Part shown: piece after piece, positions 22,550 through 35,576 of the stretch
How positions within the stretch are numbered: the stretch's first letter is position 1
How the letters are laid out: the number at the start of each line of letters is the position of its first letter
Source: Tachypleus tridentatus
Lineage: Eukaryota > Arthropoda > Merostomata > Xiphosura > Limulidae
NCBI RefSeq assembly: GCF_004210375.1
Contig: NC_134830.1
Location: 60,383,576 to 60,447,575 of the forward strand
DNA: 64,000 bases
Reading direction: 5' to 3'
The notes under the pieces: model-generated
The model's input: the letters and a program-made list of their open reading frames with translations, nothing else
What the model was told of the DNA's origin: nothing
Database searches by the model: none
Position numbers and translations under genes: made by a program

Positions 22550-25430
22550 CCCACTTACCACAGATAATGAATTAATCATTTGTCAAATACACACTACACA
22601 ATCTCCCCCTAAAACAATAGTCGCTATCTATGTATCCCCTCGAACCTGACCTGACCATTCTACAATATATCTACAACTCTTTTCCTAACACTATTACCAT
22701 TGGTGATCTCAACAGTAAACATACGGACTTTAACTGCCGAACTACCAACAGTAATGACATCATCCTCCACAAATTCATAGACAATAATAATCTAGTCACA
22801 CTACATAACAATCAAGCCACTCATACGCACTCTGATGGTAACGAAGACATACTAGACCTAGTTATAGCCCCAGTGGGCCAATCACATCAACTGCGCAATT
22901 TTCAAGTTCTTCATGACGTCGGGAGTGACCATTACCCTATCTCCATTGATATTTTCCCCAAATTTATACCCACAACAAACACACAACCAATAATATTTAA
23001 TTATTCACATGCAGACTGGACCCACATTAACCGGCAGATTGAGATCCGATTACCACCACTAATGACTGAAGCTTCCAACGAAAATGAACTAGAAAACTAC
23101 GCGATTCAAATAACCAACGCCATTAATCAGGCCACCAATGAGGCAATACCTACTGAAAAACGCATTAACAATCCCAACTCATGGAAACTCAACCCAGAAA
23201 TACATCAAGCAGTCATGGAAAGACGTCGACTTCGACGTCAGTTCATTATTACTCGAAATCCTAACATCAAAACCATGATCAATAGCACTAATAACAATAT
23301 TAAAACTCTGATCAAAACTCTCCAAGTACAAAATTGGAACAATTATTGTAATGCCATTGAAAGAGCCCACCCAAATCCCGCGCCTTTTTGGCAAAAGGTC
23401 AAATCCATAACCAATAACCAGTCAAACTATAACATCCCTGGTATTAAATACAACAACACCACTGCAACCTCTGACGCAGAGAAAGCCAATGCATTTGCCC
23501 ACCATTCCATGAACACTTTTATCACTACAAACATCTCAACCTTTGACAAGTCACACCACAAGCACATCAATCAGTTCATTAACATAAACTCCACTCAATT
23601 TCCTGTTAGTCTTAACCATGATAACCAACCATTTTTGTTCTACACTCGTCCATTCACCAGACCCGAGATTAAGCTACTCCTAAAGAAACTCATAAATAAA
23701 GCCCCAGGACCAGACAATATCAGGAATTTAGTTCTCAAGAACCTGTCCGATGTCAATCTTAATCACCTAGTCTCAATATTTAACCTCTCCATGCTTTCAG
23801 GATACTACTCGAACATTTGGAAAAACGTTGTAATTAAGGTCATACCGAAAAAAGACAAGAACCTAAGCAACCCCAGTAATTATAGACCCGTTAGTTTACA
23901 AATGCCCTCGGTAAACTTATGGAAAAAGCGATTACCAACAGAATAAATTGCTTCCTTGAAGTCAACAAATTGATTGGCGATAACCAAAATGCAGGCAGAA
24001 GGAAATGATAAACCACTGATCACCTAGTCCGTCTCTCTGAATCAGTTTTTAGAGGGTTTAGCCGCAAGCAAACAACGATTGCCACCTTTTTGGATATCCA
24101 GAAAGCATTCGATTCAGTCTGGCATAATGGCCTTCGGTATAAAAAACAAGCCCTAGGCATTCCGTCAAGATTAGTCCGATGGATCTCCAGCTTTATTACT
24201 AACCGCGCAGCTGTTGTCAAAATTAATACGTCTTTTTCAGACCGATTTTACCCAAGCGCAGGAGTACCTCAAGGCTCGGTACCAAGCCCAGTACTTTACA
24301 ACATTTATGTTAATGATATACCCTACCCTTCCCTTAATTATACCCTCATTTCCCAGTATGCTGATGACATAGCAATATGGAGTACCTCCAGCAATCCCCA
24401 TATGGCAGCGTACAGGGTCCAAACAACCTTGGACTCTGCCACCCAACTGTGCAATAAATGGCGTGTCGCCTTAAACTCCACTAAGACACAAGCCATAGCC
24501 TTCCATCGAAACGTCAACGAGCATAGGAAAATATTTTAAAATCTGAAATTAAGCCTCAATAACGCTGATATCCACTTTACTAATACCGTCAACTTAGGTC
24601 TCACCTTGTCTCGAAATTTAATCTGGACCCGATACTTCCAAAACATAGTCACTAAATGAAGTAACAGAATATTCTTTCTAAAACGTATCAGTGGCCTGAA
24701 CAAAGGATGCTCCTCTAAAATCATTCTTAACATATACAAAGCATTCATTTGATCATTGTCCGAGTATGGCAATGCAGTCACATGTAACGTGTCAGAATTC
24801 TAATACTCAGTACTACAGAATCTCCAGAATCACGCAATTAAAGTCGCTTTTCGATTACCCAACTACACCCCCACAACATACCTCAAAGCACTAACTGACC
24901 TCTTATCACTACACGACCAGTTCGTCAAACTAGCTTACTGTTACTACACCGAAGCAAAGGATAGAAACACTCAAACATGTCAAATATCTCAACTAGCTGA
25001 CACCCTCAGCTCTGATCCAAATACACCTCAACACTAAACTGGATCACTAACCATACCAATTAGTATTATCTTATTGACATAACACTTTCTTTTTCATGAC
25101 TGGGCACTGGGCAGACAGTGAAAATGGTTTTTCTGGTACTCCGGTTTCTCCCACAACTAAATTTTTTACCATTGGATTTATAGATCTCCAGCACACAGGC
25201 CCTGAAAGGACCCTCCTGCTGACTATCTCTCTCTTCTTCCCCTTTTTCTTCTCTCTTTTGTTGTCTTCTGTGGGGGGTTCTCCCCCTCTCCTCTTCCTTT
25301 TACTCTCTTTTTCTTTCTTTCTCTTCTCCTCCTCCTTCTTTGCACAACCACCTCCTCCTTATGTAATACTCGATGAGTTACAGTATGGAACTCTCTCCTC
25401 TCCTACTGGTTTCCTCCAGAAGACCTAATA
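22550..25430 (+). mobile_element. Jockey-like non-LTR retrotransposon, 5' truncated
   Basis: The sequence enters within the ORF2 endonuclease domain and runs through the reverse transcriptase to a stop near 25037. A pyrimidine-rich 3' region follows (about 25205-25355). 5' truncation is usual for LINEs. The exact ends are not clear, and I see no short target duplication. Confidence 0.75.
22630..25037 (+). pseudogene. LINE ORF2: endonuclease and reverse transcriptase, broken
   Basis: The C-terminal half of an APE-type endonuclease shows IGDLNSKH and GSDHYPI. Reverse transcriptase motifs follow in order: APGPDN (about 23703), NYRPVSL (about 23880), DIQKAFDSVWH (about 24093), GVPQGSV (about 24260) and the catalytic YADDIAIWS (about 24358). 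These spellings fit the Jockey clade. Frameshifts or stops occur near 22630, 23940, 24010-24090 and 24537. It sits inside the hAT element on the opposite strand to the hAT transposase. Confidence 0.85.
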
Positions 25431-26065
25431 CTTAGACAAGACAACATATACTGGCCCTTGGTGAAGCGACCTTCCTGGCCTCTTCTCAGCACGTCTGGAT
25501 TTCCAGATCTCCAATTCAAACCCAAAATACACTCCAACCCCTCAAGGTATGTTTAACATTCGAACACGTGTGGGGCTGAAGAGAAACAACAGTTTCTGAG
25601 TGCCCCTGGTTGCCTCTTTGGTTTTCTCATTGAGGATTTAAAATCAGAACAACTACTATGATAAGTAGGAATAGGAATAGACTACCTATAGTTGACTGAT
25701 GTTTCATAAGAAAATTACTTCGCCATCTTGCATCTCCAATGACGCATGCAATCTTGAGATGGTGCCATATCTACTAGTAACCAGTAGTGCTATGGTCAAA
25801 GTTATTTGAGATTATATTAACACTTTCACTGCGAGAACTTCTCCTAAGTTAAATAAAATCGTCTGGCATCAGGCAGAATAAAATATTAAAAGGTCCAATA
25901 TGCGATAAACGTATAATATTAACATTTTACTTTTTTGTACGGCGTACTCTAATTCAATTTTATAGTTTAAGGAAAAATTATTAACATTCTAAAATTTCCT
26001 CGTAGAACCCCGGATAACTATGGTGGAGCCCAAGGGCTTCGCGGAGCATAGTTTGAAAAACTATG
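25431..26065. other. Resumed hAT sequence up to its right terminus
   Basis: Noncoding. A TTAA followed by CACTTTCACTGCGAG at 25818 resembles a piggyBac-type end, but no partner is visible. Confidence 0.45.
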
Positions 26066-26194
26066 GTCTAGATTAGTAATCTTCATATAAACAACGATTT
26101 ACTTGACCTGCAAATAACTTGTCAACTTCTGTTTAAAGTGCTTGACAACACCTTGTATACGAAATACCTTAAAGCATAAATTAATCTGCACGTC

Positions 26195-26290
26195 ATTATA
26201 CAGTTCCTGATTTATACAATACTTTTTTCTACACATCTACATGAGCACTATCCCTTGCTAACAAATTGGTCGAGTGTTCATGTTATTTTG
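26195..26290 (+). repeat. Direct repeat, right copy
   Basis: Matches 22395-22500 but lies outside the right hAT terminus. Confidence 0.75.
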
Positions 26291-29200
26291 TTAAAATATT
26301 TTCATAAAAAGAGATAAGTGCTTTGTGAAATTTTTATGTGGTTATTTTGCCTTAAAAATTACTTTAACTTTATTAAGTAAACTTCAGTATTCAAAGTACA
26401 TTTTCAGTCAAAAATATTTATTCAATGAACATGTAATATAAATACAAAGTTTCTTAAATTTCCACATTACAGCACTTGTATCTTAAAAATAGGACAGAGC
26501 TATCCAGAAATGTATTCACTCTTTAAATTAATATATATATAAATGAACAACACCTTGGATGAATTAAAAATGTTTTACAAACATAGAAAACTAGGAATAC
26601 CACTATTTGTCATTTATCAATTACAGTGAGATTCTAAAAGGTGCAGAAACAAATTGAAATAAATGAGCAATACACTGAAAAAAATCAGTTTTCAAAAGTT
26701 TCCATGCATATAATTCATCAAATTATAACAAATAAAACTATTTTAAGGGACAAAGCCATTTTTATAAATGTTTACAAAAATACATTCCTGCATGATTGTA
26801 AAAAATAAATAAAAATTAATAATAATAATATATGACTAATTTTTGAGACTAAAATAATCTTTCTCCCAACTTGAATATCATAGTCAAATAAATTTTCTTA
26901 AAACAATAAATTCTTATTTTACAAATATCAATGTTCTTCATTCAGTAATATAAGTCAACCAGTCCAGTAAAAAACTTCCAAATTGTATATTACTCCCTAA
27001 TGGATTTTATAGAATGATTAATTTATTATTAAATATGAAACTAGTTAAAACTTATAAATACTGATTCTCTAAAAACTTAACAAAATATCAACGAGTGAAA
27101 TAGAAAATTTTAAATGTGAGAGCCATATCTTGTTTTTTTGTACAAGTTGAATGATTTTCTTATAATATTTAAAAGTTATGTTTCACTTCAAGATTTTCTG
27201 TAAACATAAGATATTTGTACATTCTTTCATCCCTAAAACATTACACTGTCTTTATTAATGTATGTTTGACTCTAAAGTTTTGAGGTTTTAAAGACAGTTT
27301 ATACATCTTTAAATGTTATTAACAACAAATATCGTTCTTTTGATCTTGCCCTTGAGAGATGAAAAAGTTTTGTATGAAACTTAAAACTTGATTGGACACT
27401 TCTGTAGACTCCATCTGTTTAAGAAGGTTTTGGAGAACATTTTGAGCTGTCAGTACTGAGCTTTAACACAGTCTTCTCTACCTAAACATACTCTTAAACA
27501 AGAACCATAAACATGTTTTGAAACTAAAGAAAAACATTGTATGCAATATAAAGAAATGGAAAATTGTATTATATATATAGACACACACATACAGTGAGAG
27601 AGATGTATCTTCATATGATTTCACAATGAAATAAAAAGTATATGAAAATTAAATTAAATGACGTATTCATGTCTGTATTCAGATCCATTTATTTATTAAA
27701 TTTTAAATATTCAATATGGGTTTATAAGTATTATTTTCTGATTTAAAATCTAACTGTATGGATTAACTAAAAACATGTTATTTAAAAAGTAACTTTCACT
27801 AAAACATCAATTGATAAGACTTGAAAATCCTATCTAAAATCTTTCTAGATCACTATTTATATCAGTCTGTAAATACCAATCTATAGCTGTATTTGTTTAA
27901 TTCAATTTTGATCCATTCTGTTTGAGGTTTAGGAAAGAACTGTTTATATGCTTATGTAGCTTGAAAATTTCAAAATCTCTTTAGTCAGCTAATTTTTAAT
28001 TATTTCATAACAACAACAAAAAACAACACCAATAATAATTTTTTTTAATTAAACAAATTATCAATAATGAAGTTTTCTGCAGTAGTTTGATTGGTCACAA
28101 TTTTTAGTTGTGCAGTTACAATTACTTGAACAAACTTATATTTTGGGCAGCTGATATATTTGAGCTTTCAGCTGATGGAACAATGAGGAAAAGCAGCTGT
28201 CATTATCAAGATAAATCATATTAGTTTAACCATATAAATTACAATGGATCAAATACTCAAATTGATTTTTTGATATTTATTTCAGTTAAAATGCTAATCT
28301 AAGGTATCAAAGCAATTTAATAAATAATAATTTTGCATAATGTTTTTAAGTGATGAAATCAATGCTTAAGGACATGCCAATTTGATGAGATTACTTGACT
28401 GGTCTACATGACCTTGTTCTAATGGCTTATAATAGGAATTGGGCAGTTTAACCCAATTAAAATAGGTATAAAATTTGAACACAAGTTTTATTCCTAAATA
28501 AATCTTTGTTGACCTAACATTAAAACTGCAACAACTTCATAAATTCCAAACCCCTTTTGTCAGAATGGTTCTACACAAAGAACAGTAGTAAACAACCAAA
28601 GTACAGATAATATACAATTTAACCAACAAAATACAATTACAATAAAAGAACAAGGTTTAAGAAAATTTTTTTTTACTTATAAAACAAATTTAAATCAAGT
28701 TGATTTCTTGATTTTGAAGAAAAGTACCTCAAGTTTCATTACAACTTCTCTGAGATTAAACTTTGTGAGAAGAACAATATATACATTTTCACCTTTATGG
28801 TAACACAAAAACAAAATACTATAATGTATTTCTTTAACAAAAGTATTTGTTCATTTGAAAGTTATCAATAAAAAATTAATGATTGAAAATTCATAAACAG
28901 TGAAAACTTATATTGTCATTAATTAACATCTATTCAAACTGTTTCTTATGTTTTCACTGTTTATTTTCCAACTTCTGTTTTGACAAATTTTAAAGTATAA
29001 CTATCTCTTAATTAAAATGTATCAGTGATTTAAGAATACTTAGTAATTTAACTAAAGCAACTTAAGGCACTAAAATTGTAGTAAAACATACATCACTTTA
29101 ATTATTAATTTATACATCAAAACCTTAAGCAAGTCATAAAGATAACTTCATCTAATGAACATTGAAATTAATTTTCAGAGAAATGCAAATATTCAATTTT

Positions 29201-29617
29201 CAAAATTATATAAACATTATATTCCAACATGTATATAAATTTTGTCTTCAAATGATTTTTTTTACAATACATTTATGGTTATTTTTAACAAATTCCTAAA
29301 TTATTCTCCAAAATTTAAAATTACCATTTTCTTATTACTTCTACTACCATTCAAAAACCAAAATCACTAACAAACAGACTAAAAATATGCTATAAACTAT
29401 AGCATGTATATACATACACAATGGTCCTTCTAGTGCTTCAGGCTTAACAATCTTAGCAGTGACTTGCTTGTGAGCAAAATTCACCTTTTGCTATGAGGTT
29501 TATACATATACCAGATGTTAATGATTCAAGACTTTCCTACTTTACAACTGCTAATATACAGTATGTTTATTTGACTTGTTCCACAAAAGGTACTGTATTT
29601 TATCCACCATTTAGTCC
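26291..29617 (-). other. AT-rich, CpG-poor DNA; probable kinase 3' UTR plus flank
   Basis: No gene or SINE is visible. On the minus strand it follows the kinase stop codon directly. AATAAA occurs 37 bases after the stop (29581-29576) and again at 28492-28487, among others; which one is used cannot be told. The very low CpG content continues to about 26.3 kb, suggesting the transcript reaches far into this stretch. Confidence 0.45.
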
Positions 29618-29716
29618 TCAAAAGTCTTTATCCCAACCTGAATGATCATCAGGTGGGAGATTGCCACAATCTGGAGGATAGTGATCAAAGTTAGTGGTGT
29701 CTACTGCATTTTGCAC
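29618..29716 (-). CDS. for: Protein kinase G, exon 18 (last coding exon)
   Basis: Residues 629-660 and TGA (29620-29618). Starts VQNAVDTTNFDHYPPD and ends DDHSGWDKDF, the conserved AGC-kinase tail that wraps the N-lobe. The acceptor is CCCTAG/GTGC. The intron upstream (29717-30329) holds an ACGC/TA microsatellite near 30121-30146. Confidence 0.93.
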   Translation of the reverse strand: MQNAVDTTNFDHYPPDCGNLPPDDHSGWDKDF

Positions 29717-30329
29717 CTAGGGATATGAGATTAATTAATAATTAATATAACCAGCCTTTTTGTGTAAATATGGATTATCACACTCCATAATGGATTTAAA
29801 TGAAACTATATAAGTTAGAACCCCAAAAACTAATTTCTTAGATTATAAGAGGCAGTTACTTTAGTAGAAATAAAACAACAAGCTGAAAAAAAACAACTTC
29901 ATATACACATGGAAACCAGAAACGAAATTTTGTTTGGTGTTACTTCACTGTAAAAAATAGTTTAATAATTACATTAAGTAAAAATGTATTTTCTTATTTG
30001 TGATTGTTTACTTCATTTTATGATATAAACTTAATACATTTTTTTACCACATTCTTTCACTTACACATAACTATTTACTCCCCAGAAAAATATTAACACA
30101 TATCAGAAAAAAAAACAAAATGCACGCACGCACGCATATATATATTAACTATTTTGCACTCTGTATGTTTGATGTTGATGCAATATAACCTTTATAGGAA
30201 CTTTAGATGCAAGTCAAAAATAAGTCAAAGTTATTAGTATTACCAAAAATAACACTTAAATCGTTATCATACCTATTTGGAATGAATTGATCCTAATTAC
30301 TAAGCAGTTTGACTTATGGGATTGCTTAC

Positions 30330-30396
30330 CCGAGGTAGGATTGGAGGACGAAGTGTATGATCTCGTAGCCCTTCCCAGTTGAAACCATCAAACCAC
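30330..30396 (-). CDS. for: Protein kinase G, exon 17
   Basis: Residues 606-628, [20 protein letters not shown]. The end of the kinase C-lobe and the start of the AGC tail. Donor CGG/GTAAGC, acceptor ATAG/GTGG. The preceding intron (30397-31235) shows nothing but AT-rich DNA. Confidence 0.93.
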
Positions 30397-31235
30397 CTAT
30401 TGTAAAGCCAGACATCAATAACTTAAACAAATCATGAAGGGATGAGGAAGGTAGGAAATAATAAAAAAAGTATAATTTATATATTAAAAAATAATTATTC
30501 AGCATCTTCAAACATTAAAATAAATAATTACTGATTTTGTGAATTCTTACTTTATTAAGGTATCCCTCCATTTACTTCAAATATCTTTGCTAATTACAAA
30601 AATATTATGAATACAATATTTTTCATTCATTTACTTAAATTGAATAAGTTTGATACATAGAAGCAACTTTTTGCAATGTAGATTGTTTTACAAACAGTAT
30701 ATTGTTTTCAAAAACTTTGCCAGCTTTTGGCATTTAAATTTATACAGTTTCATATCATTCCCTTGCTGTTTTATTGTCTTTCTTAAAGTAATATTTTTTT
30801 CATAACTATTACACAGTTATTTTTTATTACAAGTTTCCTTATTTAAAATCACCATAGCTACTAAATCACATTTAACACAAGAACAGTTTCAATTGGAATT
30901 ATTTTTGTTCAAGGTTTTTAAATTTCATGTGAAAAGAGATTCACTTAATACTACAGAATTAAGCAGAGCTCCATCACATATTTACTCATAGAAATGTGGT
31001 AAATATCCACATAATTTCAGGTATTTCTCCAAAACGTTTCTCTAAACTAATTTATGCAACAATTTAAGAAGTATGTTGCATTTCTTTCATAGTTACTTAT
31101 TAACTTAATCTACTTAAAGTGTGGTAGTAGACATCCACGTTACATGAAGATCTTTGCTTTTTTACTGAAGAAAATTCAAAGTGCCTAAATTGTTAGAATT
31201 TGCTATGGAACTTGATTAAACAAGAGGTTCCTTAC

Positions 31236-31298
31236 TTATGTTTTTGAATGTCCTTTATCCCTCCTTTCTGATAACCCAATCGTTCAGCAGGATTCTCC
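31236..31298 (-). CDS. for: Protein kinase G, exon 16
   Basis: Residues 585-605, including RENPAERLGYQKGG with the Arg that pairs with the APE glutamate in kinases. Donor CATAA/GTAAGG. The preceding intron (31299-31827) holds no recognised element. Confidence 0.92.
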
Positions 31299-31827
31299 CT
31301 ACATAAACGTAATTATTGATTTAGTCTATCCACTTTCCCACCTTTAAAATGCAGTTTATCATAAATTTACTGTAAACATATAATAGAAAAATAGTGCAAA
31401 ACTGGAGTATGTTATGAATGTGAGAACTGTTAAGTCAATAAATACAAAAACAAATATTAATACATTAGTTTAATTTCAAAGTTTGATATAAGTACCTAAG
31501 TTATTTTGTTTATTTTTAAGGTAAATGCATTTTTCAATAATAAATACAGATAAGTAAATAGAAAGAATCCTAAAGGCAACATGTTTGTTGTTGTTGTACA
31601 GTGAAAAAATTCAATATTCTAAGAGATATTCAAATATATACTGAAAAGGCATTTTCCTTAAAGAAAATGTTTTGTCTTAATATTTTATAACTAAGTTTTG
31701 TTGTAAATAATAAAAAATTATAGAAACAATAAAACTTTGAAAAATCGAATGTGTTATTTTTTAACATTTGGTAAAACATTTCAACTATTATTATAGTGTT
31801 TAAGACCATGGACTCCAATTTTCCTAC

Positions 31828-31950
31828 CTGCAGAGTTTTTTAATCAAAGCCATTGCATTTTTAGAGATACAGCGAGGGAACTCTACAGCATTAATTCCTT
31901 TTAAAATGATATTATAAGTCTTCATGGGATCTGATCCAGTAAATGGAGGC
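31828..31950 (-). CDS. for: Protein kinase G, exon 15
   Basis: Residues 544-584: [19 protein letters not shown] to LIKKLC, the helices G-H region of the C-lobe. Donor GCAG/GTAGGA, acceptor TGCAG/GCCT. The preceding intron 14 (31951-33484) contains a foldback element at 33175-33301. Confidence 0.94.
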
Positions 31951-33174
31951 CTGCAAAGGAAAAATTTATCCTAATTTCTATTTCTCAGCATAAAAATAAA
32001 AGTCTAAAGAAAAACAAGTTATTTATATTGGGATAGAGAAAAGGCAAAATGTTTGAGTTAAGAGTAATTAGCCTCTGAATAATACATAAATAATTGTTTA
32101 TGGAGAAATTATCACTTTCAAGTAATGATTTATAGTTCATGGGACCTCTTTCATTTATTTTTTTCTACATACATGAACTCAGATGAATAGTAAATAATCA
32201 GTTTTATAAATCTCATTTATCAGATCATTTGACACAATGATAACCTAATATGGTAAGGATAGTTAGTTTACTCCAGGGAAATTATCTGTTTGAAATAACT
32301 TTTCTTTCAAATGAAGATTTTAAAAATAATTTACCTCTGATTACAAAGGAAAATGAGAATCAATTTACAAAAGCAAGGGCAATACAGTTTCATTCTCAAG
32401 CTTGAAAAACAAAACAAAAAGCTCTGAAAATATGACCACAATACTCAATGAGAAACTGCAAGAAGTCAATAAATTGGCATGAAGCAAATTGTGAACCCAT
32501 GTCCACCTCACAAAAACCTTCCAGCTAAACAGTAAAACCTAGTGAAATGGGGGAGAGCATGCACTGATGGACTGAAAAAAATCATAGAACTGAGACAAAA
32601 ATGAAAAGTATACTGAAAAAACATTGATAGCAATACTAGAAGAAACAGAGATACAGTGTGACTGACATGCTATCATACAATGATCTTTACTTTGACTCTT
32701 AAGTTCTTATAATTGGTAGAATGCCCATTACCAGGTCTGACTTAGTTTTTTTATCCATTGCAAAATCCCTGACAGATGATGGACCACTAGGAAAGGAATG
32801 AGAACAATGTCGTACTGATCCACAATATACACGAATTGTAAATTTGGTGCATAGAACACATATGAAAAAATGTCATATTGTTCTAAAATACATGCTAAAT
32901 TTTATGTTCTGTATATTTAATGCAGAACATATGTAGGAAAGCACCGAGTATAATGTCATAATGTCATCCTGATCCATAATACATGCCAAATCCATATTTA
33001 TTGAGTGCATATATGTTTTTAGGAGACTTTTTAATGAACTCACAAAAGTGTTTACCCTGGTCACATTTCTAAACAGGACCATTATGACCAGTATTAAAGA
33101 ACCTACATCTAAAAGCATCTGAAACTATAAAGCATTCAAAGATCAGATATATCAAACATTGCCATGGTTATTGT

Positions 33175-33301
33175 CCTATAAGATCACCAGTGTCCAATTA
33201 CAGACTTATTACTTTTCCTTTTATTTATTTATTCAGTAATAAATAGCATTTAATAAATAAAAAGTAACTAATTATTAATTAATCACTGGTGATCACATAG
33301 G
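33175..33301. repeat. Foldback (palindromic) element in kinase intron 14
   Basis: CCTATAAGATCACCAGTG on the left faces CACTGGTGATCACATAGG on the right. Inner AT-rich arms (TTACTTTT against AAAAGTAA, ATTTATTACTG against CAGTAATAAAT) also pair, so nearly all 127 bp can fold. It resembles a small MITE; no transposase or certain target duplication is seen. Confidence 0.65.
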
Positions 33302-33484
33302 GTACTAATCTTAAAAACAAGTGTTTAAGATTATATCACTTACAAGTATATCAAAACATTCAAAATAGTTCAACTAGTTTCCCTTAAGATCTTATTTTTT
33401 TGTAACATTGGTCTGTAAGATATGAACCTAAAACACCCCATGTAACGTCTGAAAACTCAATACGATTAAACTACATGTACGCAC

Positions 33485-33648
33485 GTGCCCGTGAGCAGTT
33501 CAAATATCAGAATACCCAGAGACCAATAATCAGCTGATATGTCATGCCCCCGGTTTAGGATAACCTCTGGAGCGACATATTCTGGAGTTCCACAAAATGT
33601 CCAAGTCTTTCTACCTGGCATTAGTTTCTTAGCAAAACCAAAATCCAC
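33485..33648 (-). CDS. for: Protein kinase G, exon 14: DFG motif and activation loop
   Basis: Residues 490-543: DFGFAKKL with the metal-binding D491, [15 protein letters not shown] with T506 (the activation-loop threonine phosphorylated in PKG and PKA), and [15 protein letters not shown]. The donor GGGCAC/GTGCGT is unusual, but joining to exon 15 restores ELLTGTPPFTG. The preceding intron 13 (33649-34322) carries a CA microsatellite at about 34188-34212. Confidence 0.95.
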
Positions 33649-34307
33649 CTGAAAGATGTCAAAGACAAAACAATAATTTTATTAGTTTAAATTAATGACC
33701 AATACCTCCAAAATGTATGATTACTAGCTCACTATTTTGCTATTATAGCTTAGTCATGAGCTAACAATAACCTAAAAGTTCACTAATACATTTGAACCTT
33801 GTAAGAAACTTCAACTTACATTAAAAATTTAAAGAACAAATTCATGCTTTTTGTTAACTATAAATAAACAGTGCTGCTGTTCTTAATCTTTGAGTTGATG
33901 CAAGTTTTACCAATAAATAAAAACAATAGCCAACTAGGTAAACGTTAGTTCACACAAACTATAGCATGTGAATGCTAAAATCAAGTTTTTCTCAGGAATA
34001 TCTAGTCAGACTGATTATAGTCAGATATTGTTTTCACCCTTATGCATCTCACAACCAATAATGATGAAAAAAAACAAATTTTCCACACTATCTGCATGCA
34101 ATATATACACATTTAAATTCACACACAATCATCATTTACTGAATTTTAGTCAGTGAGGTTACAAAGTTCATACGATGAGCTTGATATATACACACACACA
34201 CACACACACACAAATAAATAGTAGTATACAATTCTAACACTAGAAGCACCACACCAAGATATTTACCAGTTTAATGTAACACTTATTTTTTAACATTAGA
34301 AGCATCA

Positions 34308-34511
<204 letters not shown>

Positions 34512-35189
34512 CTAGCTTATAAAGTGTTTTATATTCTAGATCTTTAAACATAACAAATTAAAAAATATACAATATTATAAAGTGAAAAGGCAGGGACACG
34601 GATTAATAAAAAACGTTCTCACAAAATCAACTGCAACAATACTTTGTATAAAACACACATTTTTTTGGTAATATTATTAACATGACTTTGAATTTTCAGT
34701 AGTTAGTAAATGTGTTTTCTACTCATACAAACAACAGTCAAAGAGAGTTATCAATTAGTGAGTTTAAATTCAGTGATGGTGGGAACTTCATAAAATAAAT
34801 AAATAAAGCCTGATATAACCTGTTGTGGGTAAGACAAATGCACATTTCTCTCCAAACGTTCGAGTGTTTTATTTAAAACGTTTAATAACATTTGGGGTGA
34901 AACCATGTGTGCACAATTTTTCAACCACTGCATTATTTTAAAAGTTATTTCAAGTATATATTAATGGAGCAAGATGTTGTCAGCAACAGTGATGCGACTT
35001 TTGATCAAATTTGTTTCTTTAATTCAAATAATCATGACAAAGCAACTTTGAAATTAAATCGTTTTCTAATGATTAAGTACTATACAAAATATTTAGGTTT
35101 ACCCAATATTTTTATATCACAGAACTGAAAATAAATCTAAAGCATATTTTGGAATGCATAATTATAAAACATCAAATTAAGTTACTACA

Positions 35190-35395
35190 GCTACCTGCTG
35201 GCACCCCTAATTTTGAAATACCAGCCATAGGGAAGACAATCAGCCACTCACCACTAGGCTTTATTCTAACAAACAATGAAATTTACCACTATTTTATAAC
35301 ACACTCATACCTGAAAGGGTTAGCACATGTGGCAGCTGACTTTGATCCAATAACCCACAGATTATGAGATGAACTCTTTAATCATACCTTATTAT
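35190..35395 (-). repeat. CpG-decayed tRNA-Thr-like SINE in kinase intron 12
   Basis: Read on the minus strand it follows the family in order: CTCATAATCTGTGGG (family CTCGTAATCTGAGGG), ACATGTGCTAACCCTTTCAG, GTGTGTTATAAAATAG, GCCTAGTGGTGAGTGGCTGA, TGTCTTCCCT and AAAATTAGGGGTG. Most family CpGs have become TG or CA. It is an old insertion in a CpG-poor region. Confidence 0.6.
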
Positions 35396-35486
35396 CTCAC
35401 TGTTTTAATAACTGAAGTAATTTTTCTGAAATAATCAATTAAAGTTTATTACATTGTAATTACATTTAAAGAAATTGAGAACTTAC

Positions 35487-35576
35487 TTATCTCTTAAAAT
35501 GGTCCACAATTCACCACCCAAACAGGATTCCATTAACATATAGAGGAACTTAAGATCCTTGAAAGTTCGGAATAAC
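35487..35576 (-). CDS. for: Protein kinase G, exon 12
   Basis: Residues 412-441: [18 protein letters not shown] and [11 protein letters not shown], the hinge between the two kinase lobes and helix D. Donor GATAA/GTAAGT, acceptor TTACAG/GTTA. The preceding intron (35577-36393) shows no recognised element. Confidence 0.94.

Noticed and set aside
24237..24446. 69-codon minus-strand frame
   Set aside because: It is the shadow of the LINE reverse transcriptase YADD region.
25096..25428. 110-codon frame near the LINE 3' end
   Set aside because: It is a translation of a pyrimidine-rich 3' UTR (Phe/Leu/Ser runs) and shows no family motif.
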